A stretch of DNA of 64,000 nt. Origin: Metarhizium brunneum (lineage: Eukaryota; Ascomycota; Sordariomycetes; Hypocreales; Clavicipitaceae). Where the stretch lies: NCBI RefSeq assembly GCF_013426205.1, contig NC_089425.1, positions 3,162,001 to 3,226,000 of the forward strand, read 5' to 3'. Made by a program: the position numbers and the translations under genes. Below, in pieces: positions 45,494 through 56,092 of the stretch; position 1 is the first letter of the stretch; every line of letters starts with the position of its first letter. The notes beneath the pieces are model-generated. The model was not told the origin of the DNA and did not search any database. It worked only from the letters and a program-made list of their open reading frames with translations.

Positions 45494-47518
45494 ATGGATG
45501 ACAATCCAATGTCCCAGCAATCGACGACTGATTCTTTCAATAACATTCGGGAAATGTCGCCGCAGGACAACTCTGCAGGGGATTCACACACCACTGCCGA
45601 CAATGAAAATGGATGCTCTGGCCATCTTGAGATCGGTAAGGTCAGCCGACTCTTTGAAGTCGAAGGCAAGAATTTATTCGTTCAAATAGCGGAGAAAGTT
45701 TCAGAGGAAACAGCCGACGGTCTCTACATTGATTTACCAGTACCGGTATCCAAGGTTCGTCCATGTGCCTTGGAGCCAAACCTGGACATGCGAACTGAGG
45801 AGTACCCAACTTTTGGCCCAAAAGTTCAACCCGCTACTGAGCCACTGTTTGACTCTATTGTCAACGAAGTTTTGTGCAGAGGCGATTCGTTCAGTACTAT
45901 TGGGTCGCACAAGGGCCACCATCACTCATCCTCAGCGAGAAACATTGCGCCTCCGGCAAGCGGTGATCACTCGATAGAGGATTGTCCCACATCATACAAC
46001 TTATGTTTCACCACCGACAAGGCGCTCAATTCCTTGGACAGAAGGCCTGGGTCTTCTAATGATGGCGGTCCGTCATGTTGCGAGGCACCGGAAAATACCA
46101 ATGGGGTGCCCTCCCGAACGTTCAAGTTGCAATTGTCCGAAATAAATTGGGAAACATTGGACCAGGGGATTGGCCCTAAATACCCTTCCTCAAATGCACA
46201 GCTGGAAGAACGTTTGACACAGGCTAGGAAGCTTGGTTCAGTGGCTGGAAGACATACAACTCCTGAATCATATTCTCGCATACTTCATGCCCCAGTACCC
46301 GTCTCCAAGATCCGTCCTGCTTTCCATAGTGAAACCGCGAGCAATCTCCAACACTATGGACACAGTTCCATCTCCAAAGTAGGACCAAGTGTGGAATGTC
46401 TACGGCAAAGTCGTCAGAATGGAAGGTCCTATTTTATGACAGACTCGGATGGCCGCTCCCAGGACAAAGATAAACAGACTCAGGCCCCAGGCTCACACGG
46501 CTCTTCGTGTCACACCCAGACTGCAACCTCCGTGTTCGATTATAAGCGCACAACTCAATGGCTGAAGGATGTATTGAGACATCCCCCAACGCACTCACCA
46601 AAGTACACAAGGCGGCCTGGTCAAAATACTCAAAAGTGTAATACATTGCCTGAACTAAAGTCAGTACGGTGTAGCACTGATTCCTCAAAATCGCTAGGCA
46701 GGTTTTCCGTACCGCCTGAAAACCAGTTGTCAAGAATTGACCGCATTGGATTTAAACGTGCAGTTAGCGACCTAGAGAAACTCTTGAACGAGGCATTGGC
46801 AATTGCAATGCAGGTTGTCGATCACCCATCTGCCACTGGGGAAAAAGATGCATATAAGCAGCAATCCATCAGTGGTCGTTCTCAATATCAAGACACCGGC
46901 AGCCGAATGGCAAAAGGCAGCGGTTCTCGAACCACATTTGCTTCACCAAGTGTGGATGGGAGTGGTGGCGATTTAGGCCCGGCAGTCGCTGAATACGAGA
47001 CAGTCCAAGGTCAGACCAGAAGATCGCCCACCGCCCAACTACACTCAGGACCCCACGAGTTTCTTAAAACTCACCCTTCCGAGAGGGTGATCAACCAGGA
47101 AAGTGTTCAAGGCCTTGGACAGAGAGTTGCATTGAAAATTCCCCGTAGAAAGTCCAGCAAGAAATTGAACACAGTTTTCGCAGGGCAACTCAAAAACGGA
47201 ACCCAAGTAATATCTCAAGCTATTCAAAACCCTGAGACAAATCAAGTAAGAGAATTCACGGCAGGTCTCGAAAAGCCGTCTGAAGAAACACGACCCGACA
47301 ATAGAACCACGAAGCCGGATCATGCCCATACAAATCATCCGCCACACCGACAGCCAGCGGCCGGCGCAGACATTCTTCCCGAGCGGGATATTGCTGGCAG
47401 ACCTTTACACACAGAGCATAGTATTAGCCTTCGCCGGCGATCGCACGTCAGCCTAAGAGGAGCTCAAGGATTTAGTCTTGCAAAGTCACATAAGCGGCAA
47501 CCCATTGCTCGAGACTAG
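45494..47518 (+). CDS. Open segment between the two TAG codons: disordered N-terminal region of the MFS gene
   Basis: If the upstream TAG is real, the first ATG after it is at 45494, giving 674 residues ending at the TAG at 47516-47518. The sequence is Ser/Thr/His/Gln-rich with no membrane segment or recognised domain. It contains P-V-S-K-V-R-P, G-P-K-V-Q-P, P-V-S-K-I-R-P and I-S-K-V-G-P. I regard it as the middle of one broken gene rather than an independent gene, because the frame continues unchanged into the MFS region. Confidence 0.45.
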   Translation: MDDNPMSQQSTTDSFNNIREMSPQDNSAGDSHTTADNENGCSGHLEIGKVSRLFEVEGKNLFVQIAEKVSEETADGLYIDLPVPVSKVRPCALEPNLDMRTEEYPTFGPKVQPATEPLFDSIVNEVLCRGDSFSTIGSHKGHHHSSSARNIAPPASGDHSIEDCPTSYNLCFTTDKALNSLDRRPGSSNDGGPSCCEAPENTNGVPSRTFKLQLSEINWETLDQGIGPKYPSSNAQLEERLTQARKLGSVAGRHTTPESYSRILHAPVPVSKIRPAFHSETASNLQHYGHSSISKVGPSVECLRQSRQNGRSYFMTDSDGRSQDKDKQTQAPGSHGSSCHTQTATSVFDYKRTTQWLKDVLRHPPTHSPKYTRRPGQNTQKCNTLPELKSVRCSTDSSKSLGRFSVPPENQLSRIDRIGFKRAVSDLEKLLNEALAIAMQVVDHPSATGEKDAYKQQSISGRSQYQDTGSRMAKGSGSRTTFASPSVDGSGGDLGPAVAEYETVQGQTRRSPTAQLHSGPHEFLKTHPSERVINQESVQGLGQRVALKIPRRKSSKKLNTVFAGQLKNGTQVISQAIQNPETNQVREFTAGLEKPSEETRPDNRTTKPDHAHTNHPPHRQPAAGADILPERDIAGRPLHTEHSISLRRRSHVSLRGAQGFSLAKSHKRQPIARD

Positions 47519-49549
47519 TCACCTCTGCGAAAGCGATTCGTCGCATCCGTGGCATGCATAAGCACGGGACTAATTGGGGTTATATTGGGAATATATTCCG
47601 GTTTGGTTCCTTCTATTCAATACTATGTCATTGACCAGTCTCATTTAATAGTCCATGGGAACACCGGCTGCTTCCTCGGCCTAGCCTTGCCAACCTTTTT
47701 CCTCTGGCCGTTGCCTTTGTTGCATGGACGAAAGCCGTATATTCTTTCCAGCTTGGTCTTAGCTATGCCCCTTTTATTTCCTCAAGCCCTTGCCGTCAAT
47801 TCTCAGAGGCTCAGAAATGCTAATTCATGGAGATTCATTTTACTGGCCAGCAGGACGCTCATGGGAGCGTCTCTCGGGTTTGCGAGTATGAACTTTCACT
47901 CCATCCTGACCGACTTGTTTGGAGCCTCTCTTATGAGCTGCAACCCTCATCAGGAAGTCGTCGATGACTTTGATGCCCGGCGGCATGGCGGAGGCATGGG
48001 TGTATGGTTAGGCATTTGGACTTGGTGTTGGATTGGGTCCCTAGGAGTTGGGTTTCTAGTTGGGGCCGGCATTATCGACAATCACCCTCCAGCTTGGGGG
48101 TTCTATGTCAGCATCATAACTATTGCCATTGTGCTTTTTCTCAACGTTGTCTGTCCCGAGGTTCGCCGATCAGCGTATCGACGTTCCGTGGCTGAAGTCC
48201 GAACTGGAGAAGATATCTCGCGGCGAGTAGCTCGCGGCGAAATCATGATGCATCGAGTGAAGACGGGCCCCAAATGGTGGGGACAGGAGGTGTATCATGG
48301 CATCGCACTTAGCTGTGAAATGCTACGCCAGCCAGGATTTGCAGTCCTGACAGTGTACTCTGCCTGGATTTACGCTCAGGCAGTGCTGATCATCATCCTC
48401 TTGGGATCACTTGTTTCCCGGTTTTATCACATGCAGCCCACTGAAGTTGGTTTATTTGTTGGATGCATGGCGTTGGGTGCACTTCTCGCAATACCATTCC
48501 AAAAAGCCAATTTATTCTCGCGGTCTCGTCAAGCTCAGTTGAACAGCAATTTAGCCACACTGGACAGGAAAGTTGCTTGGTCATCTCACCTGGTTCGTCG
48601 GATTGTCTTTACACTTCTCTTGCCTCTAGCTGGAATTTGTTATGCAGCCGTATCGTCGGGACCACCAATACACGTCAGCATACCGACAATCTTTTCAGGA
48701 TTTGTTGGGTTCTTTTCCAGTCTTGCCATCTCGGAATGTAACGGGTTGGTCATGGAGGCTTTTGATTGCTCCGATTTATCTCCAGGAATGACTGGACGCC
48801 AAAGAGGCGGTTCCGGCAGGAATCAGAAGAGAACCAATTACTCATCGTTCCCGCGTGTCACAGCAGGATTCGCATCTATACATTCCCTAGCATTCTTCTT
48901 TGCTGCTGGTGCTACCGCTCTAGGCGGCCATGTGACCAGAACCTTGGGGCAGCAAGTTTCTACAGGCGTGGTAGCAGGGATCCTGCTCATATTGACTGTT
49001 TTGTTGCTTGTCATTCTTCTTCGTTTTACTGAAGTTCAAATTGTCCCGAAATCCAAATCACAAGAAATGGATAGATTGGTAGAGGCCCGTCGACGTTCGA
49101 CCATTAGAAGAGTCTCCATGCCTAATAACTCACAAGCGATACTCGATGAGGAGAGGGCATGGCGGCCGGCCATGATTGGAAACCCAACTAGCAAGAAACG
49201 CCGTATGAATATTTTTGAACTCGGTAGCATGACCCGCTGGCAGGAGATCCGAAAGAAGAATAAGTTGATTGACGCTGGTGCTCATCTCAACAGAGAAGCA
49301 TGGGACCAAGGAATGGATGCTTTGGATGACCAACTAAGCGACTTCAAAAAGGACGCACATGGACTCTGGCACGGAAAGAAACGGAGTGCAAGAAGGGTAT
49401 GTCGTACAGACGAGAGCAGCGACGCCGGTCATCAAATAGAGATGAGAAACTTGGAAGACCAAGGAAAACGCGGCAGACGAGAGTGTGCGCTAAGCCGAAC
49501 CTCGGATGAGGGAATCGCTGGCAACAGGAGGCGACGAGGAAAGCGTTGA
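47519..49549 (+). CDS. MFS transporter membrane domain (general substrate transporter type), no own start codon
   Basis: An open frame of about 676 codons continues the preceding frame after the TAG. It begins R-K-R-F-V-A-S-V-A-C-I-S-T-G-L-I-G-V-I-L-G-I-Y and contains roughly 12 hydrophobic segments. Features include P-L-P-L-L-H-G-R-K-P-Y (the MFS loop 2-3 position), G-G-G-M-G-V-W-L-G-I-W-T-W, F-L-N-V-V-C-P-E-V-R-R-S and a central cytoplasmic loop with E-V-R-T-G-E-D-I-S-R-R-V-A-R-G-E. The C-terminal tail is basic. It resembles fungal MFS proteins often labelled polyamine or multidrug transporters; the substrate is unknown. The first in-frame ATG falls within the second or third membrane segment, so independent translation would give a truncated carrier. 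Confidence 0.75.
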   Translation, partial: SPLRKRFVASVACISTGLIGVILGIYSGLVPSIQYYVIDQSHLIVHGNTGCFLGLALPTFFLWPLPLLHGRKPYILSSLVLAMPLLFPQALAVNSQRLRNANSWRFILLASRTLMGASLGFASMNFHSILTDLFGASLMSCNPHQEVVDDFDARRHGGGMGVWLGIWTWCWIGSLGVGFLVGAGIIDNHPPAWGFYVSIITIAIVLFLNVVCPEVRRSAYRRSVAEVRTGEDISRRVARGEIMMHRVKTGPKWWGQEVYHGIALSCEMLRQPGFAVLTVYSAWIYAQAVLIIILLGSLVSRFYHMQPTEVGLFVGCMALGALLAIPFQKANLFSRSRQAQLNSNLATLDRKVAWSSHLVRRIVFTLLLPLAGICYAAVSSGPPIHVSIPTIFSGFVGFFSSLAISECNGLVMEAFDCSDLSPGMTGRQRGGSGRNQKRTNYSSFPRVTAGFASIHSLAFFFAAGATALGGHVTRTLGQQVSTGVVAGILLILTVLLLVILLRFTEVQIVPKSKSQEMDRLVEARRRSTIRRVSMPNNSQAILDEERAWRPAMIGNPTSKKRRMNIFELGSMTRWQEIRKKNKLIDAGAHLNREAWDQGMDALDDQLSDFKKDAHGLWHGKKRSARRVCRTDESSDAGHQIEMRNLEDQGKRGRRECALSRTSDEGIAGNRRRRGKR

Positions 49550-49866
49550 GTTGGGTAATGAGGTCAAAGACTTTGTGAACAGGCACAATGAGGTATAGAT
49601 TGAGTGCGAGGGATAAACAATTTCCATTATCGACCCTATACCCCTCTTTGATAGTATCATACAAGAACCTATGCCATCCACATAAGAGACGTCTAATTTG
49701 TGCCAAATAGTCTTGCCTATCTTGTTATGTGTGAATCAAATGCTCCCCTTAGATTTTATATGCCGACATTAAGGAAAGTCTGTTTTACAATGCGAACTTG
49801 CCAGTTATGCGTGGAAAAAGAGAGAAAAAAAATAATAATATACACGACATGTCATGCTTGTCCGCT
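49550..49866. other. Convergent 3' spacer
   Basis: AT-rich spacer with an A-run and AATAATAATATA near 49827-49843. It holds the ends of two converging genes. Confidence 0.5.
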
Positions 49867-52800
49867 TTACTGGACGTTGAGGTACAAATCAGCACCTCGC
49901 CTCGTGGGCGTCAACCTAGGCAGCCACGTCGGCGTCGAAGGCAGGTCCCCCGAAGACCCGCGAGGGGTGACGACCTCTGGAGATAAATACATGGGCCCGC
50001 CGCTGGCGCGGTGGCGGTTATTCGAACCGCTCGCCGAGGAGGTGCAGTCCGTTGATATGGACATGTTGACGGCTCGGTCGCGCCCGAGCCGCTTGGCGAC
50101 GATGGAGACCTGGGGTGGCTGCTGCTGCTGCTGCTGCTGCTGCTGGAGGAAGTACTGGTCTAGTGGGGGTTGTTGAAATTGTTGTCGAGGTTGGCCTTGT
50201 GGTTGTGGTTGTTGTTGTTGTTGACGAGGGTAGGAAGGGGGGTAGTGGTGTCCCGGGCCCTGGTTTGGATATTGCCGGGGGTCAGGGTACGGGTAGGCGC
50301 ATTGCTGGGGGCGGTGGATGTACATCTGTTGTTGGCTTGGATCTGCTGCCGTTTGGTCTTGTGGTTGTTGGTGTTGCGGGATGGGCTGGTGGACTCTGAA
50401 CGGTGGAATTGCAGAGTGTTGGTGTTGGTGGTTCTGCTGTGGTTGGAATGGAGCGGTTTGGAACGACTGCCGGGCTTGGAATTGCGATTGTGGCGGCGGG
50501 TGTACGGGTTGTCGCCGCAGAGGCCGCATGGGAGACTGCTCGTGATGGTCTGGCTCTGTCTCGATCGTCTTCCTCTTCTTGCGGGAGTCGCGCTTGCGGG
50601 CTTGCGGCGGTAGCCAGAGTGTGCTCGTGTGTTGGGGCCGGCGGAGGGGGTGAGGATGTGCGGGCAGGCCGGGGATCCAGTTGGGAGCGTCTGGCCGTTG
50701 GGTTTGTTGCACTGGGGGTTGTTGTTGCGTTTGCTCTTGTGGTGGGTGGTTGTCTCTCGGTGGCTGTTGTGGCCGAGTGTCTCGTTGAGGTGGTTGTTCT
50801 TGTTGCAGTTGGGCAGCTCCCCTTTCTGGCCGAGCTTGAGCAGGAGGGACTTGGGATAGGGGGAATTCTTGGTTCTCCCGTTGTAAAGGGGTTGGTTGTA
50901 AAGGGGTTGGTTGTAAAGGGGTTGGTTGTAAAGGGGTTGGTTGAACCTGAAGGTGAGGTTGCGTTGCATGTCCATGTTGTTGATGTGGGAAAGTTTCTTG
51001 CTCCGGGTGAATTTGGTGTTGACGGACGTGAGGTGGGTGTGAAAGAGCAATTTGCCGTTGCTGACTTTGTCGTACCGGGCTTGTTCGAGCTTGAGCCTGA
51101 GCTTGAGAAGCTTGTTGCACACGCTGCTGCTGCTGCTGCTGTGGCCGTAGTTGTGGCTGCGGACAAGGTTCGTTCTGAGCCCGAGGCTGTAGTTGAGGCT
51201 GTATCGGATGTTGATAGGGTTGAGAATACGGTTGACTTTGTACCGGTGCTGGCGTTTTAGATCGGGCCTGGAATTCCGGCCGCTGCTCGACTGCCGGTGT
51301 CGCCACCTGTTGACTTCGTTGCTGAGAAGCCGGGAACGGGGAAGGCTGCAACTGAGTCTGTTGCCTCTGAGGCTGTGGCTGCTGTACACTCTGCACGCTT
51401 CGAGGTCGAGCGGATGATGGCAGCATAGCCCTGTCATCGTCAGGCTCGGGAGAAGGTTCAACAATCCGCATCGTCGGGGAGCCAGTTCGAGGGAGGCCCG
51501 GATTCTGCATTGGCCGTGGCCCCCGAGACGCACTCGCCCACTGGTGCGGCGAGGCTGTAGTGACCTTGGTAGTGGGAATAATGGGCTTAAATGCATTCGG
51601 CGGCGGCCCAGCCATTGTCGCCGATGTACTAGTAGCATTTTTCGTGTCCTTGGGCATGTTCGGGTTGGGATTCGGAGCCAAAGACCCGACTGTCAGCATG
51701 GCAACGCTGTTTCCTATCCCTCCCGACGCAGTCCTATGGTGAGCCGACTTATACAAAATCGGCATTCTTGGCGGTTGGGCGGATCTCTCCTTGCCGGAGA
51801 GGCCATTCTCTCTGCCCGGGATCTTGGGATACGATACCGGGGACTTGCCGTTTCCTGAACGGGGCGACTCCGTTACCGGAGACAAGTTTGCCTGCGACAT
51901 CCTCCTGGGTGGCTGTAGCTCATGCTCCTCGTCGGACGAAACACTGATGTTTGTGATCCCGCTATCCCCAGACGTGGCCCGGGGTCTCGTCAAGCTCCGG
52001 CCGAAGGAGTGCCTCGCAGAAGCAGTCGCCGACGCGTTTCGAGGATTCCCTCCCATATCAGAGAACAAGGGCCTCGGGATGACATTATCCCGACCATCCT
52101 TCAGTGTCGCGAGCGGTTCGGTCACCACCCTTATGGACTGCTGGGCGGGATTAGGTGGCATAGGCGCAGACGACGAGCGGCGGTGAGAGGGACGTTTCGC
52201 GGTCCCTTGGCCAGGTTGTTCACCTCGGCCGTTCGTCCCAACCGGGAGGACGGCCATGCTCGTAGCCAGCTTGGGATACGCACTCAGTGGCGTCGTGCCC
52301 TCCAGTTCTGCAGCCTGCACAAGGTTCGAGTCACTGGGCATCCAGTTCCCATGCCTGTCAACAGCGTGACACTTCGCAGCGGCGGACGAGGGCGCGGCAG
52401 AAGGGGCACTCCAGATCTGAGATTCCAGCGAGAAGACGGTCGATGACTCACGTCCGTCCTCTTCGAACTCGGTCATTGTGCTTTCGCGAGGCTTGTTGGT
52501 CGATTTGGGAATGTGGAGGAAGTCATGTCCCTGCGGAATCTGCAGCTTCGGCAGAACAGGGGGGTGGGATGCGATCCGTGTGTATTCCCGCGATGGAGTC
52601 GTCGCTGATTGCTTCCTGGAGGACGATCCGGGGGGCGGTGGTGTATGTTTTGGCGGCGGCGTAGGCGGCTTCTTGGGAATATCCAAGGAGAGTATCGGCT
52701 TGGCAGGGAGAAGCTTCGAGACGGGCCGCGTCGGTGTTGCTGTGCCTTGGCCGGTGTTCTTGGAGTGCGAGGGCGACAGGGCGAGACCGATGAGGCTCGG

Positions 52801-53898
52801 CCGCCAACTCGACCGGTTGTACGCCCCTGGCGGCGGTGATTTTGGCATCGCCGCTTGTGGTTGTTGCTGTGTTCTCGCCCCTGCTTGTCCCCCTATTGCT
52901 ATTGCGCCGGTCATTGCAGCTGCAGATGGCCCCTGAGCAGAATCATTCGGCGGATGAACCGGGTTCGCCATCCAGGATGGCTCGCTGCTGCTCTCCCGAC
53001 GGCTCTTGTCAAACTTGTATCCCCAGGAATCTCGTCTCCGCGGCGAGCTCGCCAATGGTGTGTGTCCCCCACGCTTCTTCCTCGCCCTGTACAGCCTGAA
53101 CAATAATAAAAGCCCAATGGCAACGGCCGCAAAGCCAATTACTCCCACTGCGATACCCGCCTTTTGGACCGGCGTAATGGAATCACCAGAGGCAGCCGCC
53201 GCAGGCTCTGCCGTGGAAGAGCTGGTCCCCGTGATTTCCGTGGTGGTGCTCACAACAGCCGTGCTGAAGGTGGTATCGGGGCTCCAGGACGGCGAAAACG
53301 TCGGAGAGTGCGTCTCAATGATCAAAGTCGTAGGAGGGTGCATCCGTGTAAATGGCCTTTTCGTTTTCGAAGGCGCGGGATACGATATAGGTCCTCCTCC
53401 GGACGGCGGCACAGCCAACGTGGCCGTGATGACACCGTGGGTGGGTGTAAGAGCGCCGGGCTCGTCCCTGCACATATAGTACGCTTTAGACATTGCCGGT
53501 GCTTTTTTTTTGAAAGAAGATGAACCCCGTTAGTCTCAGCACAGCCTCATACAACCGTCTTGTATGTATAAAACATGACACTCACAGTCGGCTTCCTTGT
53601 CGGAGCACCCTCCCACCGCCTGCTCGGCGGCAATACATTGCACCGCGCCCTCCCCAACCGTGAATCCCGTGTTGCCATCCGTGGAGCAGAGTTCCTCGAG
53701 GGACGGAATCTCCTCGCCCCGCGCAAGACCATAGTTTGCACTGAGAAACGAGATGAAGCAGTCCTCCGCACAGGCGGGCACCACATCAGCCAGTGCGACA
53801 GTGAGGTTGGACTTTCGATGGAATGTCTCGGCGGCCAGTGCTGTAGAAACGAGTGACAACAGCAGCAATCGGGCACTGGACATTCTATAACGAGGCAT
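49867..53898 (-). CDS. CFEM-like, single-pass receptor-type membrane protein with Gln/Pro-rich tail
   Basis: Exon 1 is 53898-53586 and exon 2 is 53501-49867. The 84-nt intron (GTGAGT...AAAAAAAAAG) keeps the frame, giving 1315 residues. A signal peptide (S-A-R-L-L-L-L-S-L-V-S-T-A-L-A) precedes a Cys-containing ectodomain: L-A-D-V-V-P-A-C-A-E-D-C, L-C-S, F-T-V-G-E-G-A-V-Q-C and, across the splice, Y-Y-M-C. This resembles CFEM-type modules of fungal surface proteins, though the Cys set is not canonical. A Ser/Thr stalk leads to a transmembrane helix at about 219-238 stopped by R-A-R-K-K-R. Roughly 1070 cytosolic residues follow, Pro/Ser-rich then Gln-rich, with P-T-P-L-Q repeats, poly-Gln and K-K-R-K. 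ATG 53898 was chosen because it gives a good signal peptide; 53883 is possible. Surface sensing is inferred. Confidence 0.8.
50118..50146 (-). repeat. CAG trinucleotide run encoding poly-Gln
   Basis: About nine consecutive Gln codons near the C-terminus of the CFEM-like protein (CTG on the + strand). Confidence 0.9.
50881..50940 (-). repeat. Four perfect 15-bp tandem repeats encoding P-T-P-L-Q
   Basis: The + strand shows ttgtaaaggggttgg four times without a mismatch over exactly 60 bases, in frame within the Gln-rich tail. The lack of divergence suggests recent expansion. Confidence 0.95.
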
Positions 53899-55146
53899 CT
53901 GCGGCGTGTTAGTCGCCACGGCTGTGAGGGATCACTCGAGGCCATATCATGACGAGACTCGCACTCACCTAATTAGAACCGTCTAGCACAGCAGACGACC
54001 AGCATCACATCCATATCCAGACAACGATAATAGGCGAAATGAAAATTGCGAGGGGCAAGAGCAGACTCTCGGAAACAATAAAGGCCCAGACGATGAACAA
54101 TATCAACCGCCTCTCTTGAGTCCCGGCTCTTCACTTCTCTCCCCCCTCCCCCGCGACACCAGCGCCTCGCAACCGCCCATGCAGTATCATCGCATCCTCA
54201 GCTGCGTCATCAGCACGCTCAACCCATATCATCTCCAATCTGCACCTCTCGTGCGTGCGCAGGTCAGCTCAGCCAACCATCTGCATGCGAGGGAGCACGG
54301 CGCCGTGCTTTCACGCACATCGAGTGGCTGAGAGGCCGCGCCGCGTAGCCGCCCGTGCCATGTAAGCGCCGTCCACCCTTGCCAACCGCCAGCAGCCGTC
54401 ATCATGAAACACGTCACGTGGTACCGGTGCTCTTCACCGGCCCAAACAAGGCTTTTACAATGTCGGCAAGAGCCTTGTGCCAGCATTGTGTGACGCCGCC
54501 CAACCGTTGGGATTGGAGTATTTTGGCGCGAGAGCGTGTTGGAAGTGTTTAAAATAGGCCGCCTGGGCCCAGGCCTGGGGGCGGGATCCGTTTCTCTACG
54601 TTTCTGCAGTCGCATGTTTCGAAACACTGTTTTGGACGAGGGGCGCCGGTTAGCCGTGACTCTTGCTTGAGGCGCAGCTTTCATCCACCTGGCTCTGTTG
54701 GTAGACGCCGGTTAGGCGGCAAGTCCCACGGCCTGGTTTGTAAAAATGCAGACGTCCTTTGTTCGTTGCAGGACCGCTGGATCCAATCATTCCGTCAACG
54801 TCTCGTGGCTGAGACGAACGCAATTTACGAGTAATTGTCTTCTATTTCAACCTTCAGATTTACATTCATGGAGAGCCACCACCTGCTGAAATACCACATC
54901 GAGTGTGCTATTTGTCTCCCACACATCGAACTATGCTTGAAGAACAAAGGGGGAGGAAAAGAAAGGCACCAGGAAAGGGAAATAACCTCTGATACGCCAA
55001 CGCCAGACAAACACCATCCATCCATGAGCACAGAACACCGGTGAAATACTGCAAGAGACGGTGATCCTTTCGAGTCTTCTCCTTGTGCTGCTCGACGCTC
55101 GCCAACATATGCTATGCGATAAACTGCGGACATTGACGCTCCGTCC
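53899..55146. other. Spacer holding the CFEM-like gene promoter and snf7 3' region
   Basis: No gene supported; only short frames. Confidence 0.5.
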
Positions 55147-56092
55147 TTACATGGCCATTTCGGCTTGGAGCTTTCTGAGCTCGGCTTCTTCGTCGTCCTC
55201 TTCGACCGCTTGGCCCCTGCTTGGAACGGCTGGTAATCCGTGTCAGCAACTGTGCATACCACCTGTCTTTTTTTTTTCAAATAGCTTGGCCAAACTTACG
55301 CTCCTGGTTTGCCACTGACGGCATTTTGTGCACAATATCTGCAACAGGCACGCTTCCTGTCTTGAGGATATCCTCGTCCAGCTTCTCCTGCTGAAGCTGG
55401 TCCAGCTCGTCCTCTAGCTCGTCGTCATCGATGACCTCGCCAATATGATTCGAAGTAATTGCATTGACAATCTCCTCGCTAAGTGCGTTTTGCTCTCGAA
55501 GTTCATCCCTATACCAATCCAGGTCAGCATATCCATCGCCAAGACGTCCCGCATGATGACGGTCCGAGTTCGTCGAATACCAAGGTGCACATACATTGTC
55601 TGGTCGACCTTCTCTGGCGTAAGCTTGCCGTGAATATTCGCCATGGCCTTGCCCGCTTGCTGCATCGCCAGCAAAGTCTCGTGGTTAATGTTGGCCGATT
55701 CTATCGCATTGATCTGCGTCTCGAGGGTGCCTATTTGCGCCAAGGTCTGATCCAAGGTATGTTCGTTCGCCTTCTTACGTCGCAGGGCCGCCTTTGCCGC
55801 TGAAAATCAAATACGAAAAGTCAGTGTCTATTCCCTTCTTGTTCCCATGATATGCCTTGTATCGTCCAGGTCTCAATAGCCCGAAGAAAGGGAGTCATGG
55901 CACATTGTAATCCTTACCATTCTTGTTTGTAGTGGCGTTCTTGCGCGCAATATTGTGCTGTTCGTCTATTTGGTTCTGCAGGTGCTTCTCTCGCTTCTGC
56001 AGCATATCAAGCTGCGAACGGAGGTTGAGGATGGCATTCTTGGGAGAGTCTTTGCGAGACTGGGCGGAACCACCGCCGAACCAGCTCCACAT
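55147..56092 (-). CDS. snf7: ESCRT-III subunit Snf7/Vps32
   Basis: Four exons (56092-55918, 55799-55595, 55508-55300, 55229-55147) join in frame to 223 residues, the usual Snf7 length. The start M-W-S-W-F-G-G is typical of Snf7. Basic amphipathic helices follow (about residues 20-75, with L-D-M-L-Q-K-R-E-K-H-L and A-L-R-R-K-K), then the H-E-T-L-L-A-M-Q-Q-A-G-K-A-M core and D-E-L-R-E-Q-N-A-L-S-E-E-I. The C-terminus is acidic with E-A-E-L-R-K-L-Q-A-E-M, a MIM1-like helix. Snf7 polymerises on endosomes to drive multivesicular body budding and, in fungi, is also needed for pH signalling through Rim20/PalA. All junctions use GT-AG ends and each is supported by restored conserved sequence. Confidence 0.95.

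Larger units (their letters stand above)
44674..49549 (+). pseudogene. MFS transporter with giant disordered N-terminus, interrupted by two in-frame TAG codons
   Basis: One frame runs through the whole locus. Exon 1 is 44674-45112; after a 58-nt intron (GTTAGT...GCTAAC...TTAG) exon 2 is 45171-49549, giving 1605 codons. It is broken only by TAG at 45413-45415 and TAG at 47516-47518, with no frameshift. The second TAG lies in A-R-D-[TAG]-S-P-L-R-K-R-F-V-A, where I recall Trp in related fungal MFS proteins; TGG to TAG is one G-to-A change. Residues up to about 930 are polar and disordered with recurring S-K-V-R-P-like motifs; about 930-1605 form the MFS membrane domain. The MFS half has no ATG near its start, so without readthrough it would lose its first membrane segments. 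Recent inactivation, stop readthrough, an unseen intron or a sequence error all remain possible. Confidence 0.7.

Noticed and set aside
50160..51638. 492-codon second minus-strand frame within the CFEM-like gene
   Set aside because: An alternative frame of the Gln-rich repeats, giving Asn/Arg/Ser runs; the other frame is continuous with the membrane protein.
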